DNA of 64,000 nucleotides from Siphonodentalium dalli (lineage: Eukaryota; Mollusca; Scaphopoda; Gadilida; Siphonodentaliidae). Positions within the stretch are counted from its first letter, which is position 1. The number at the start of each line of letters is the position of its first letter. The position numbers and the translations under genes were made by a program. Positions 33,834 through 45,965 of this stretch are shown piece after piece. The notes beneath the pieces were generated by a model. It had not been told where the DNA came from. It saw nothing but the letters and a program-made list of their open reading frames with translations, and made no database searches. Where the stretch lies: positions 168,092,664 through 168,156,663 of the forward strand of contig CP136066.1 in assembly GCA_032622095.1 (NCBI GenBank), read 5' to 3'.

Positions 33834-34249
33834 TTAAAGGTACACAATCCGATCAGCCGCTCCTAAATTACTATTTCTTTGGCTTCGGGGGGTAACAAAT
33901 ATTTGATTCGAGTCGAGGAACCCACCCACCAAAGCTCAGAGTGATTAGATATCGATGTTTGAAGTTTGCTATTTATATTGTTTCTGGGCCAGATCTTGCT
34001 AAAATCAAGTGGTTATTATTACCACTTGATTTTAGAGTTATCCATCTTTATCTGCAAGACCGTCCGTTTGACCTCGTGCTTCTGGTAAGATCTGGCCCAG
34101 AAACAATAGAAATAGCAAACTTCAAACATCGATATCTAATCACTCTGAGCTTTGATGGGTGGATTCCTCGACTCGAATCAAATATTTTTTACCCCCGAAG
34201 CCAAAGGAATAGTAATTTAGGAGCGTCTGATCGGATTGAGTACATTTAA
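33834..34249. mobile_element. TTAA-type element family D, fully palindromic copy (D4)
   Basis: The ends are TTAAAGGTACACAATCCGA and tcggattgagtacatTTAA. Unlike D1-D3 the whole length is one palindrome: gtttctgggccagatcttg on the left arm is mirrored by taagatctggcccagaaac. A 102-codon open frame over the right arm is a consequence of folding symmetry, not a gene. Confidence 0.87.
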
Positions 34250-35328
34250 ACATCAATTATTTGTATAACCGATGCCTTTCCACGCTGAATTGCATGCCTA
34301 CAGTTTATTTATTTTGGTAAAATAGACATCAGAATAGTCTGATTTCTTTCTTTGTCATGCATGCAATGCGTTATACCAACTATATATATCGTCTTCGTAA
34401 TAATACATTATTTAAATTGTGGTCTTTGGTATGTAAAGAGATATGTGTAAGCAAATACACAGATAAATCAAGGTACGGTAAATTTTAAGCACACTCAGTC
34501 TTCTCATCATTCTGGCCAGACAAAATAAATGATTTGAAATGCTAATTTACATGTATCGTGTAATCGGCAAATCAAGATGCGCGCACATGTTGATGTCAGA
34601 GCATTGTTGGCCTGACTTATTGTATTTGTGTTTTGTTGTTATTATTTTTTTCTTAATTTTGTTTTTAAACTTTCAGCCTTATTTTGGTACGAAAGCCTTC
34701 TTGTGCTCAAACCGACATACGCGTGTCACTTATATAGTTCACCAAGCTTACAATGCAACAATCTCCATTTACTGTTCCGTTCGATCAAAACATTTCAAGT
34801 GCATAACTACAGATTGATAGATGGATTGATTTATTGCAAAAGTCACATATAACGGTGAAACAAGCAAAACGTATATACACTATAACTATCAAAAAAACAT
34901 TCCGATTCGGCGTTTTCCACATAAAGGGACCCAGCCTACTCGCACTGGGTAAATGTGGAATTTTTTTTTTTAAAGTCTGTAAAACAGGACCATTAAAATT
35001 AACATGGAAAACTAGATAAACTGTGCTCTATTTTTCATTAATGATTGTCTTCAATAACAAAACTTCACGCGTTAAAACCATTGTTATGTAAACAAAACTT
35101 TTACAATTATTTGTCAACAAACATCAATATAATCGTGTAATAGTTCAAATATTTTAGTCTGAATAATGATTCTCAGAATATTTTGCAACGCTTTTTTTCG
35201 AATATTTACCTTCAACTTGAGTTTTTAATACACTTTGTGATATCTTATTGTTGATTTTGATTTCATCAGTGGAGAGTAATTAATAATGAAAATAAGAACG
35301 ATGTCCATTTATTGTTTCATATACTGTA
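34250..35328. other. No recognisable gene; possible fragment of family N
   Basis: Frames at 34539-35019 lack motifs. Near 35270-35310 the sequence gagagtaattaataatgaaa resembles the inverse of the segment near 1850. Otherwise I see nothing. Confidence 0.4.
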
Positions 35329-35459
35329 CAGTAATGCCCTAATTAATCGACTCCCTAACCACAGCAGAATTAAGGGTAACTTTTCAGGATTTACTAAATC
35401 CTGAAAAGTTACCCATAATTCTGCTATGGTTAGGGAGTCGATTAATTAGGGCATTACTG
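35329..35459. mobile_element. Palindromic TA-flanked MITE family C, short copy (C4)
   Basis: The ends CAGTAATGCCC and GGGCATTACTG lie between TA dinucleotides. The arms end at ggatttactaaatcc, so the central third found in C1 and C3 is missing. Confidence 0.87.
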
Positions 35460-35590
35460 TATATGACAACTGTCCCTGTGTGCATTTTGTCAATACGTGT
35501 TTATGTATATGTTATGTACTTGTTGATGATAGTTGTATTGCCTACTTTTATGTTGTATCGCACGAATCGTCATCGAAGGCCTTAATCCAT

Positions 35591-36021
35591 TTAAAGCCAG
35601 GTGGCGGTTTGCGCCAAAATACAAGTAATATTATTCGCTTTTGAATATTTCCCGGTATCGAAATAGGTCGATAAATATCTTAACTACCTTTCTGCGCGCA
35701 TTCTGTAACACAAAGAGACGCATTGAGGTAATGAAAAATGTAACTATGAATAAGGTGTTTGGGTAATAAAAACAGCCATGGAACAGAAAAGAGCGTTCCG
35801 TGTTATTCTATTCCTGCATGATATGGTAGCAATAAAGAGCGTTTGTCTAACTGGGGCAAATTTTTTTAAACGGCTGGAAAATAGCTGTGACTTTGGCAAG
35901 TGTTTGTCAAAGCATATGAAGCCGGCATATCAATATTTCGTGTATTGATCGACATATCGTATCCGTTTCTACAAATTACGTAGATAAAATTTGGAGGTCC
36001 GAATGAGCCATGTATGTTTAA
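35591..36021 (-). mobile_element. TTAA-ended dispersed element family M (M2)
   Basis: It is an inverted relative of 4647-5061. It is bounded by TTTAAAGCCAGGTGG on the left and catgtatgtTTAA on the right. It shares gcatatgaagccggcatatc and cttttgaatatttcccggta type words. Confidence 0.7.
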
Positions 36022-36130
36022 TAGTAAATTCTTAACACTTTAGATTTGTCAGTGTATAATAGCAACCACCAAGGGTGGTTATACCTAAAGCAGGTGAATG
36101 ACGTCATATATTTTTTTCTATATCCATCAG

Positions 36131-36316
36131 TTATTTTTCAAGATCGCGGGTATAGATATTGGAGAAATTGTCACGTCACTTCCGGTTAGCAACCGTGTGG
36201 AGATTGCAAAAAACGCGGAATTGGAAATGAAGCATCGCGATAAAAATGAAAGTAACTACTTCATAACTTACGAAGAATTCACATCTGATTTAATTAAGTC
36301 TATTAATATCATTTAG
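36131..36316 (+). CDS. Possible alternative terminal exon (61 codons plus stop)
   Basis: An open segment follows a reasonable acceptor (T-rich tract then ccatcag at 36124-36130). It reads from LFFKIAGIDIGEIVTSLP through NRVEIAKNAELEMKHRD to FTSDLIKSINII and TAG. The composition (charged, mixed helix formers) looks more protein-like than the surrounding AT-rich frames. If spliced to an upstream exon it would end the protein about 250 bp before the transmembrane exon, giving a soluble form. Phase 0 of this exon differs from the transmembrane exon, which needs one base from its predecessor, so the two could not share the same donor in the same frame. It could equally be an exon fragment of another gene or chance. 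Family not recognised. Confidence 0.28.
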   Translation, partial: LFFKIAGIDIGEIVTSLPVSNRVEIAKNAELEMKHRDKNESNYFITYEEFTSDLIKSINII

Positions 36317-36568
36317 ACCAATTTCGTTGGTCATCTTAATGAAAACGAAAATGAAGAAGTCATGACGATAATCCAGACAAGATTTTACATTCCACGACAC
36401 GTCTTGTCAATTTGGCATTTAGTCTCCGTCGTGACCACTGGATGATTTTACATAAATTATTCTTAGCGTTATGTCGCAGAAAAAAAGGAAAATTTGAGGC
36501 ACATCATGTGTGGTTGCTCCACTACGTGTCACGTACGATTCATATTATATTGAGCGTTTGAATTCCAG

Positions 36569-36761
36569 GCGAGGTCACCGATGTCCGTGTTGATAGGGCC
36601 GGTGGTGTAGGGCTGGAACCCCTATCCGGCCTCACACGGAAAGAAACAGCTATCCTCGCCGGCTTCCTGGTCGGTCTCTTCGTTTTCCTGTTCCTGTTAC
36701 TCCTAATCTTGTTCTGTCTTACACCTCGGCGCAGACGACAATCTGTCAAGGATTCCGGGAG
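36569..36761 (+). CDS. Transmembrane exon of a single-pass membrane protein
   Basis: The acceptor is tttgaattccag at 36557-36568 and the donor is AG|GTAAGA at 36760-36767. After two bases completing a codon it encodes 63 residues and leaves two bases (AG). The sequence reads EVTDVRVDRAGGVGLEPLSG, then LTRKETAILAG, a hydrophobic run of about 22 residues (FLVGLFVFLFLLLLILFC), then LTPRRRRQSVKDSG. The basic cluster after the helix is a typical stop-transfer, placing the following exons in the cytoplasm and implying a type I receptor or adhesion protein. Higher GC than its surroundings supports coding. The upstream ectodomain exons, which would name the family, were not recognised in the window. 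Confidence 0.85.
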
Positions 36762-37430
36762 GTAAGAATTAAAACGAAAGCTGCATTCACCTTTCCGCAC
36801 ATATTACGTGATACACAGGCTCTTTATTGTTGTTTATGCATACCCATACCATGAAAGGAATATCACAACACGAAACGCTCTTTAATGATACGCATGTGTA
36901 TTACAATGTTCATTCTGTACTCAGAACAGAACGAGTATTTGAAGATGACATCCAATTAACTACAATTTCAATGTTTTTCTACACCATATACTAAATTATA
37001 CCTTGTTTTTAATGTCGGTGTCTTACAATAGAAATCTGCCATGAATTGATCCATATGCTATTTAGACCAAGATATTGACAGACAGACTGATTACATAATG
37101 TGTACCGTTTTTTTTTCTTCAAACGGGCGCATAAAAACAAAAATCAGATAATTAGAAACGCTCTTCAAATGGAATAAATGGCTTCGAATGGGTTCATGCA
37201 AAATAACATAAAAGTATGTAAAACAACCATCTTCAACAAGGACAGGAAACAAAAAATAAAATGACTTCGCTCTTATTTTCATTATTAATAGCCCTCCATT
37301 GAGATTTTTCATGCGAAAACCATTGGTACATGTATGTAAACATTACATTTACATCACTTGCCATAAGTATAGGAAACAGAAGCAAAATTACACTGTTAGA
37401 AAAATCCGAATTCTGTTGCTGGTGGATATT

Positions 37431-37950
37431 TTCAGTTTGCAGAACATTGCTCGTTTGGTTATAGAAATTTGCAAGACCAGAAGTTGAGGTCTGAAGAACT
37501 AGTGACAACTGAATAACTGTTTGTCATATTTCAGTTGCTTTAATAACACAATCATCATCGCCGTCGTCATCAACATCGTTCATCATCACCATCATCAGCT
37601 TCATCACTACCACCATCATCATCACCATCATCATCATCACCATCATCTCCATCGTCAGCTCTATCACTACCACCATCATCATCGTCGTCGTCATCAGAAA
37701 AACTTTCAGTTTGCAGAACATTGCTCGTTTGGTTATAGAAATTTGCAAGACCAGAAGTTGAGGTCTGAAGAACTGATGACAACTGAATAACTGTTTGTCA
37801 TATTTCAGTTGCTTTAATAACACAATCATCATCGCCGTCGTCATCAACATCGTTCATCACCACCTTCATCACTACCACCATCATCATCATCATCACCATC
37901 ATCAGCTCTATCACTATCACCACCATCATCATCGTCGTCGTCATCAGAAA
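37431..37950. repeat. Tandem duplication (274-bp offset) with CAT/ATC microsatellites
   Basis: The segment ttcagtttgcagaacattgc onward (through aagaccagaagttgaggtct and gttgctttaataacacaatc) starts at 37431 and again at 37705. Each copy ends in a run of cat/cac/atc triplets. The 89-codon and 108-codon frames (poly-His, or poly-Asp/Met in reverse) are the microsatellites. Confidence 0.88.
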
Positions 37951-38156
37951 AACAAAGCTCAAACAAATTATCATCATTATTATTATCATCGTGACCACGA
38001 AGACAAGCCCGAAGCCATGAAGATTGTCCATATTAAATATATTCCGGATATGGTGAAATCATATATAGTAAATTTAATATGCTCCCGGATATGGTGAAGA
38101 AATGAGCGTTTGTGTGTCTCAGTTCTGTGATATTATTGAAATCGGCTGATAAATTG

Positions 38157-38645
38157 CAGTACCAGTCAAAAGAAGTGGTATATTATGCGCGCTATTTCCC
38201 CCAATAATATTGCAAGTGGAAACGCTTGTAACCGCTTGCGATATTATTGCAATATTTTGCGCTTAATATCGCAATATTTCCCGCTTAATATTGCGATATC
38301 GCGCGCTCAATATTGCGACATTTAGAGCAAATTATTGCGTCTTCTATATTGTTTTTTGCATAAATATAGACAATGTTTTAGATTTGTATATAATTATGGT
38401 TGTAAATGCTATATGTACATATATGTACACTATACGCACAGTATTTATCTAATATAAATATAACACAATCGGGTCTATGAAATTTTGCGCGTTTAATATC
38501 GCAATATTTTGCGCTCAATATCGCAATAATAAGTGCGACAGATTTTTGGTATTGCGCTATAATCGCGCCCTTTTCGAAATTATAAGCGCGCTCAATAACG
38601 CAATAAAGGCGCGCCTCAATATACCACTTCTTCTGACTGGTACTG
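38157..38645. mobile_element. Inverted-repeat element with alternating GC/AT core (family I)
   Basis: The ends CAGTACCAGTCAAAAGAAGT and, inverted, cttcttctgactggtactg match over about 28 bp with one mismatch, continuing ggtatatt. The interior repeats words like aatatcgcaatatt and gcgcgctcaatattgcg in both orientations. TA at the margin (cagTACC, GGTActg) is compatible with a 2-bp TA target. There is no open frame. Confidence 0.78.
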
Positions 38646-38758
38646 TACTTTGATTTTTAAGAGCCTAAATGTTCTGTATATTGGAAGTTTATGTCGATTT
38701 ACATCCTCTCTTCTCCCAAATTGCGTGCGCATAATTGGGAGATTCGAATCAGACATGC

Positions 38759-41700
38759 CCATTTAAATATCGGATCATATTCTATACCATGCAGCACGAG
38801 GGGCACTGATATGGAGTCCATTAAAATATCTGATCATATTCTGTATTATACAGCACGAGGGGCACTAATATGGAGTCCATTTATATATCTGATCATATTA
38901 TATATTATACAGCACGAGGGGCACTGATATGGAGTCCATTTATATATCTGATCATATTCTATATTATACAACACGATGGGCAATGATATGGAGTCCATTT
39001 ATATATCTGATCATATTCTATATTATACAGCACGAGGGGCACTAATATGGAGTCCATTTGTATATCTGATCATATTCTATATTATACAACACGAGGGGCA
39101 CTGATATGGAGTCCATTTATATATCTGATCATATTCTATATTATACAGCACGAGGGGCACTGATATGGAGTCCATTTATATATCTGATCATATTCTATAT
39201 TATACAACACGAGGGGCAATGATATGGAGTCCATTTATATATCTGATCATATTCCATATTATACAACACGAGGGGCAATGATATGGAGTCCATTTATATA
39301 TCTGATCATATTCCATATTATACAACACGAGGGGCACCGATATGGAATCCATTTATATATCTGATCATATTCTATATTATACAGCACGAGGGGCAATGAT
39401 ATGGAATCCATTTATATATCTGATCATATTCTATATTATACAGCACGAGGGGCAATGATATGGAATCCATTTAAATATCTGATCATATTATATATTATAC
39501 AGCACGAGGGGCAATGATATGGAATCCATTTATATATCTGATCATATTCTGTATTATACAGCACGAGAGGCACTGATATGGAATCCATTTATATATCTGA
39601 TCATATTCTGTATTATACAGCACGAGGGGCAATGATATGGAATCCATTTATATATCTGATCATATTCTATATTATACAGCACGAGGGGCACTGATATGGA
39701 ATCCATTTATATATCTGATCATATTCTATATTATACAGCACGAGGGGCACCGATATGGAATCCATTTATATATCTGATCATATTATATATTATACAACAC
39801 GAGGGGCACCGATATGGAATCCATTTATATATCTGATTATATTATATATTATACAGCACGAGGGGCAATGATATGGAATCCATTTATATATCTGATCATA
39901 TTCTATATTATACAGCACGAGGGGCAATGATATGGAATCCATTTATATATCTTATCATATTCTATATTATACAACACGAGGGGCAATGATATGGAGTCCA
40001 TTTATATATCTGATCATATTCTATATTATACAGCACGAGGGGCACTGATATGGAATCCATTTATATATCTGATCATATTCTATATTATACAGCACGAGGG
40101 GCACTGATATGGAATCCATTTATATATCTGATCATATTCTATATTATACAGCACGAGGGGCAATGACATGGAATCCATTTATATATCTGATTATATTATA
40201 TATTATACAGCACGAGGGGCAATGATATGGAATCCATTTATATATCTTATCATATTCTATATTATACAGCACGAGGGGCAATGATATGGAATCCATTTAT
40301 ATATCTTATCATATTCTATATTATACAGCACGAGGGGCACCGATATGGAATCCATTTATATATCTGATCATATTATATATTATACAGCACGAGGGGCACC
40401 GATATGGAATCCATTTATATATCTGATTATATTATATATTATACAGCACGAGGGGCACTGATATGGAATCCATTTATATATCTGATCATATTCTATATTA
40501 TACAGCACGAGGGGCAATGACATGGAATCCATTTATATATCTGATCATATTCTATATTATACAGCACGAGGGGCAATGATATGGAGTCCATTTATATATC
40601 TTATCATATTCTATATTATACAGCACGAGGGGCAATGATATGGAATCCATTTATATATCTGATCATATTCTATATTATACAGCACGAGGGGCACTGATAT
40701 GGAATCCATTTATATATCTGATCATATTCTATATTATACAGCACGAGGGGCACTGATATGGAATCCATTTATATATCTGATTATATTATATATTATACAG
40801 CACGAGGGGCACTGATATGGAATCCATTTATATATCTGATCATATTCTATATTATACAGCACGAGGGGCACTGATATGGAATCCATTTATATATCTGATC
40901 ATATTCTATATTATACAGCACGAGGGGCAATGACATGGAATCCATTTATATATCTGATCATATTCTATATTATACAGCACGAGGGGCAATGACATGGAAT
41001 CCATTTATATATCTGATCATATTCTATATTATACAACACGAGGGGCAATGACATGGAATCCATTTATATATCTGATCATATTCTATATTATACAGCACGA
41101 GGGGCAATGATATGGAGTCCATTTATATATCTGATCATATTCTATATTATACAACACGAGGGGCAATGATATGGAGTCCATTTATATATCTGATCATATT
41201 CTATATTATACAGCACGAGGGGCATTGATATGGAATCCATTTATATATCTGATCATATTATATATTATACAGCACGAGGGGCAATGACATGGAATCCATT
41301 TATATATCTGATCATATTCTATATTATACAACACGAGGGGCAATGATATGGAATCCATTTATATATCTGATCATATTCTATATTATACAACACGAGGGGC
41401 AATGATATGGAATCCATTTATATATCTGATCATATTATATATTATACAGCACGAGGGGCACTGATATGGAATCCATTTATATATCTGATTATATTATATA
41501 TTATACAGCACGAGGGGCACTGATATGGAATCCATTTATATATCTGATCATATTCTATATTATACAGCACGAGGGGCAATGATATGGAGTCCATTTATAT
41601 ATCTGATCATATTCTATATTATACAACACGAGGGGCAATGATATGGAGTCCATTTATATCTGATCATATTCTATATTATACAGCACGAGGGGCACTGATA

Positions 41701-43540
41701 TGGAATCCATTTATATATCTGATCATATTCTATATTATACAGCACGAGGGGCACCGATATGGAATCCATTTATATATCTGATCATATTATATATTATACA
41801 ACACGAGGGGCACTGATATGGAATCCATTTATATATCTGATCATATTCTATATTATACAGCACGAGGGGCACTGATATGGAATCCATTTATATATCTGAT
41901 CATATTCTATATTATACAGCACGAGGGGCACTGATATGGAATCCATTTATATATCTGATCATATTCTATATTATACAGCACGAGGGGCACCGATATGGAA
42001 TCCATTTATATATCTGATCATATTCTATATTATACAGCACGAGGGGCACTGATATGGAATCCATTTATATATCTGATCATATTCTATATTATACAGCACG
42101 AGGGGCACCGATATGGAATCCATTTATATATCTGATCATATTCTATATTACACAGCACGAGGGGCACTGATATGGAATCCATTTATATATCTGATCATAT
42201 TATATATTATACAGCACGAGGGGCACCGATATGGAATCCATTTATATATCTGATCATATTATATATTATACAGCACGAAGGGCACTGATATGGAGTCCAT
42301 TTATATATCTGATCATATTCTATATTATACAACACGAGGGGCACTGATATGGAGTCCATTAAATATCTGATCATATTCTATATTATACAGCACGAGGGGC
42401 ACCGATATGGAATCCATTTATATATCTGATCATATTCTATATTATACAGCACGAGGGGCACCGATATGGAATCCATTTATATATCTGATCATATTATATA
42501 TTATACAACACGAGGGGCACTGATATGGAATCCATTTATATATCTGATCATATTCTATATTATACAGCACGAGGGGCACTGATATGGAATCCATTTATAT
42601 ATCTGATCATATTCTATATTATACAGCACGAGGGGCACTGATATGGAATCCATTTATATATCTGATCATATTCTATATTATACAGCACGAGGGGCACTGA
42701 TATGGAATCCATTTATATATCTGATCATATTCTATATTATACAGCACGAGGGGCAATGATATGGAATCCATTTATATATCTGATCATATTCTATATTATA
42801 CAGCACGAGGGGCAATGATATGGAATCCATTTATATATCTGATCATATTATATATTATACAGCACGAGGGGCACTGATATGGAATCCATTTATATATCTG
42901 ATTATATTATATATTATACAGCACGAGGGGCACTGATATGGAATCCATTTATATATCTGATCATATTCTATATTATACAGCACGAGGGGCACTGATATGG
43001 AATCCATTTATATATCTGATCATATTCTATATTATACAGCACGAGGGGCACTGATATGGAATCCATTTATATATCTGATCATATTATATATTATACAGCA
43101 CGAAGGGCACTGATATGGAATCCATTTATATATCTGATCATATTATATATTATACAGCACGAAGGGGCACTGATATGGAGTCCATTAAATATCTGATCAT
43201 ATTCTATATTATACAGCACGAGGGGCACCGATATGGAATCCATTTATATATCTGATCATATTCTATATTATACAGCACGAGGGGCACTGATATGGAGTCC
43301 ATTTATATATCTGATCATATTCTATATTATACAACACGAGGGGCACCGATATGGAATCCATTTATATATCTGATCATATTCTATATTATACAGCACGAGG
43401 GGCAATGACATGGAATCCATTTATATATCTGATCATATTCTATATTATACAACACGAGGGGCAATGATATGGAATCCATTTATATATCTGATCATATTCT
43501 ATATTATACAGCACGAGGGGCACCGATATGGAATCCATTT
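38759..43540 (+). repeat. Intronic 59-bp satellite array, about 81 units
   Basis: The unit is atatggaatccatttatata + tctgatcatattctatatta + tacagcacgaggggcactg. The period of 59 is constant across 4.78 kb, with only a few short indels (near 41655, 42360, 43165). Variant sites are ga(a/g)tcc, ca(g/a)cacg, tt(c/a)tat and gcac(t/c)g or gcaatg. The first ten units favour gagtcc and later ones gaatcc. It lies wholly within the intron of the membrane-protein gene. Confidence 0.96.
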
Positions 43541-44407
43541 ACAGTTTCGGGGCGTCTGAGAGTTTGGTGTCTAAAGAAAATCTCCACGAAGTGTAAGTAA
43601 CAGGAGGATATTTTCGCGTTTATTTCTGTCGAATCATTCATTCATTTTGAAGATAAGAATAATAAGATACAGGGTTCGCGCATATGGTGACCAAATTGGC
43701 CAATCATTTGCCCATATGTTTTAGCCTGCCAGTTTCAACTATGTAGGTAAACAATCATCTCTAATATTAAAATAAGTTCTCCAAGAAGCCCTTAATTCGT
43801 TAACAGGTATACTCAGTAGCTGCTCGCCTGTACACGGATAACATGTTATCAGAAGTAACGTAATTATCAAAACAACGTTTAGCCACTAGAACGGCGTACA
43901 TTCTTAATCAAGTGGCAATACTTGACTATTTTGTGGTTTCAAACTAAGACTGTGAGGCAAATCAGTGATCATTTATGTTGATTAACGTTACCGGCAAGAC
44001 ATATCTCAGTTTGTGCAGTTCGAATCCTTGCACATTTCCAATGTACAGCTCTAAGTTTATCAGATATGTTTTGCGCCTGTGATATATATTTCTGTTTAGT
44101 TTCGGTTTTCTTGATTATTAAAATTTTAGTTTTTTCATTTTTGCCAAAGTTTCTGCAAGATGGCCCATGTTTTTAATTTCAACAAAACATACCATAAAAT
44201 TACTGTAATAATACTGAAATTTTCTTTTTAAAAGAATGTATTATTTCCGACACATAATTATATATAATCCGTACATTAGCATTTCATGCATTCGTCGAAC
44301 TATTATTGAAACCGGAACGTGAATGTGTTGAATTTCAGACCTGAATTGAACGTCTCTAGCAGGGTTGGCGCTGGACTAAAATGTCCTCTTACCAAATGAT
44401 TTGTTCA
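43541..44407. other. Intronic sequence, no recognisable feature
   Basis: Ordinary AT-rich intron. I see no repeats shared with the rest of the window, nor a splice-bounded open frame. Confidence 0.5.
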
Positions 44408-44944
44408 CAGTGTTCACGTTTGGCTGAAAAATCTTTTTGGCCAATTTTTATTTTTTCTGCCAAATTAAAACAAAACTTTAACCGAATTAAATCCTCATTT
44501 TTTTGTTTTACTTAACATCTAACATTCTATATTATTATGTCCATACTTTCAGATACCATGTGTAAACTTCTTTAATCCCACCATAGTTACTTGGCAATAT
44601 ACCATTACCAACCACCTACCATTCAGACATATGAAGACAAAGGATTCATTAGTGTTAATCCTCATTACTGTTTTATTGCATGTGATGGCCCATTGTTTGA
44701 TAGTGCACTGCCACGAGTGCCTTTTGTTACCCCATTAAGCTGTATCACATAATCAATTAGCAGATGATCATACTATAAATATGATTCTAATGTCGCTCCC
44801 GTCACAAAGTCAATTTGGGTTTTGAAATTTGATTTCCGATTTTGGGTTAATAAAAAACTTTGGCCAAAAAATTGGCAAAATGAAACTGTTTTTGCCATAG
44901 GCCAGTTTCGAAAAAAAAAATGCCCAATGGCAACGTAAACCCCG
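44408..44944 (+). mobile_element. hAT-like non-autonomous element family J (J1)
   Basis: It begins CAGTGTTCACGTTTGGC and ends ggcaacgtaaaccccg. The body (attcattagtgttaatcctc, gcagatgatcatacta, ggccaaaaa words) matches J2 about 1.56 kb downstream. The target duplication is not recognisable, suggesting an older insertion. A minus-strand frame at 44773-45072 lies partly within it. Confidence 0.65.
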
Positions 44945-45901
44945 TAAATAGCTTCACCAATCCATTCATCCGGCACCCCCCGGGTCAGACAGTGCTGTTG
45001 GGCTAAAGCGGTGTGAATGTCGGGGGAGGGGTTGTCACTATATGAAATATAAATGTAATTGATTTGTTTCACGAACTAACACAATTACTAAATATACCTT
45101 ATACGGGTGGGTGCATAACACCTGCCGTTTGATCACATCATAACAGAATATCTATGTGTTTATATAATTTGGAACTATTGATGGAAAATACGGAATATTC
45201 TCGTCGATAGTAGGATAGGATAATTTTTATTTACAATATACAAACATGGAAAGTACAATTACAAATAAATATAATATTAATAGACTATTCATGTATATTG
45301 TTAGGGGTGATATATTCATGACTGACTGTCTTCCTATCACCCCTGAATGTGGTGACAGATTATATGATGAAGATGGCCGAATTAATTAGAATGTTTTTTT
45401 GGGTTACGTTCATCGTGTGCACACTGGTTTTTTTTTAAAGATAGGCTTTGTTAGGGTGATCGTTCGAAAAGTGGTTCATATGTATAGGCACCTACTTGGT
45501 CGATATAATGAATGAATACTATGAATATACATGTGTGAGTGGAACCGAGTAGGAATAATGCGAGTGAGGTTCTGGGATTAAACAAAAAAAATTAACATGT
45601 ATACTTGAGTGAATTTTTTATATTTTTGTTTGTTTGTTTTATAGTATGTATTTACATGCACATGTATATATGTGTGCCGGAGAATGCGAACTCATAATTA
45701 TCAGCATCGCCCACTCCATGCAAATACAGAATATATAGTTACTCCAGTTAAATTAAATTGCATAATTATACCTGAAAGTTACATACGAAAATTAACTTAG
45801 GGAGGGGGTATGTTGATCTATTGTGTCCATATTTGGTTTATGAATACATTATTTAAAAATTGAATTGAATAGCGATTGCGTTTTGTTCTCTCTTCTTTCA
45901 G

Positions 45902-45943
45902 GGATATAAAGCTTCCACGAGCATGGGTCGACGAGTTCAAAGA
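45902..45943 (+). CDS. 42-bp mini-exon, juxtamembrane cytoplasmic segment
   Basis: The acceptor is tcttctttcag (ending 45901) and the donor is GA|GTAAGT. The first G completes the AG left by the transmembrane exon (AGG, Arg). Then it reads DIKLPRAWVDEFK, leaving GA for the next exon. Length 42 is a multiple of three and both borders have the same phase, so skipping it would keep the frame and remove 14 residues next to the membrane. Good splice signals on both sides and perfect phase agreement with its neighbours are the evidence. A hAT-like element begins only 22 bp after the donor. Confidence 0.82.
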
Positions 45944-45965
45944 GTAAGTATATTATATTTATAAC

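Larger units (their letters stand above)
36762..45901 (+). other. 9.1-kb intron filled with repeats
   Basis: It runs from GTAAGA at 36762 to ttctttcag ending at 45901. It contains a short inverted family E fragment (37081-37135), a duplicated block with ATC/CAT microsatellites, element I, the 59-bp satellite and element J1. 43541-44407 and 44945-45901 hold nothing I recognise. Confidence 0.75.

Noticed and set aside
33941-34249. 102-codon plus-strand frame
   Set aside because: It lies in the palindromic element D4; other D copies have stops at these positions.
36540-36800. 86-codon minus-strand frame rich in Arg
   Set aside because: It is antisense to the transmembrane exon, whose splice sites and phases support the plus strand.
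37521-38097. Poly-His (plus) and poly-Asp/Met (minus) frames
   Set aside because: They are translations of cat/atc triplet microsatellites within a tandem duplication.
38759-43540. CRISPR-like regular array
   Set aside because: The units are contiguous with no unique spacers, and the setting is a eukaryotic intron; it is a satellite.
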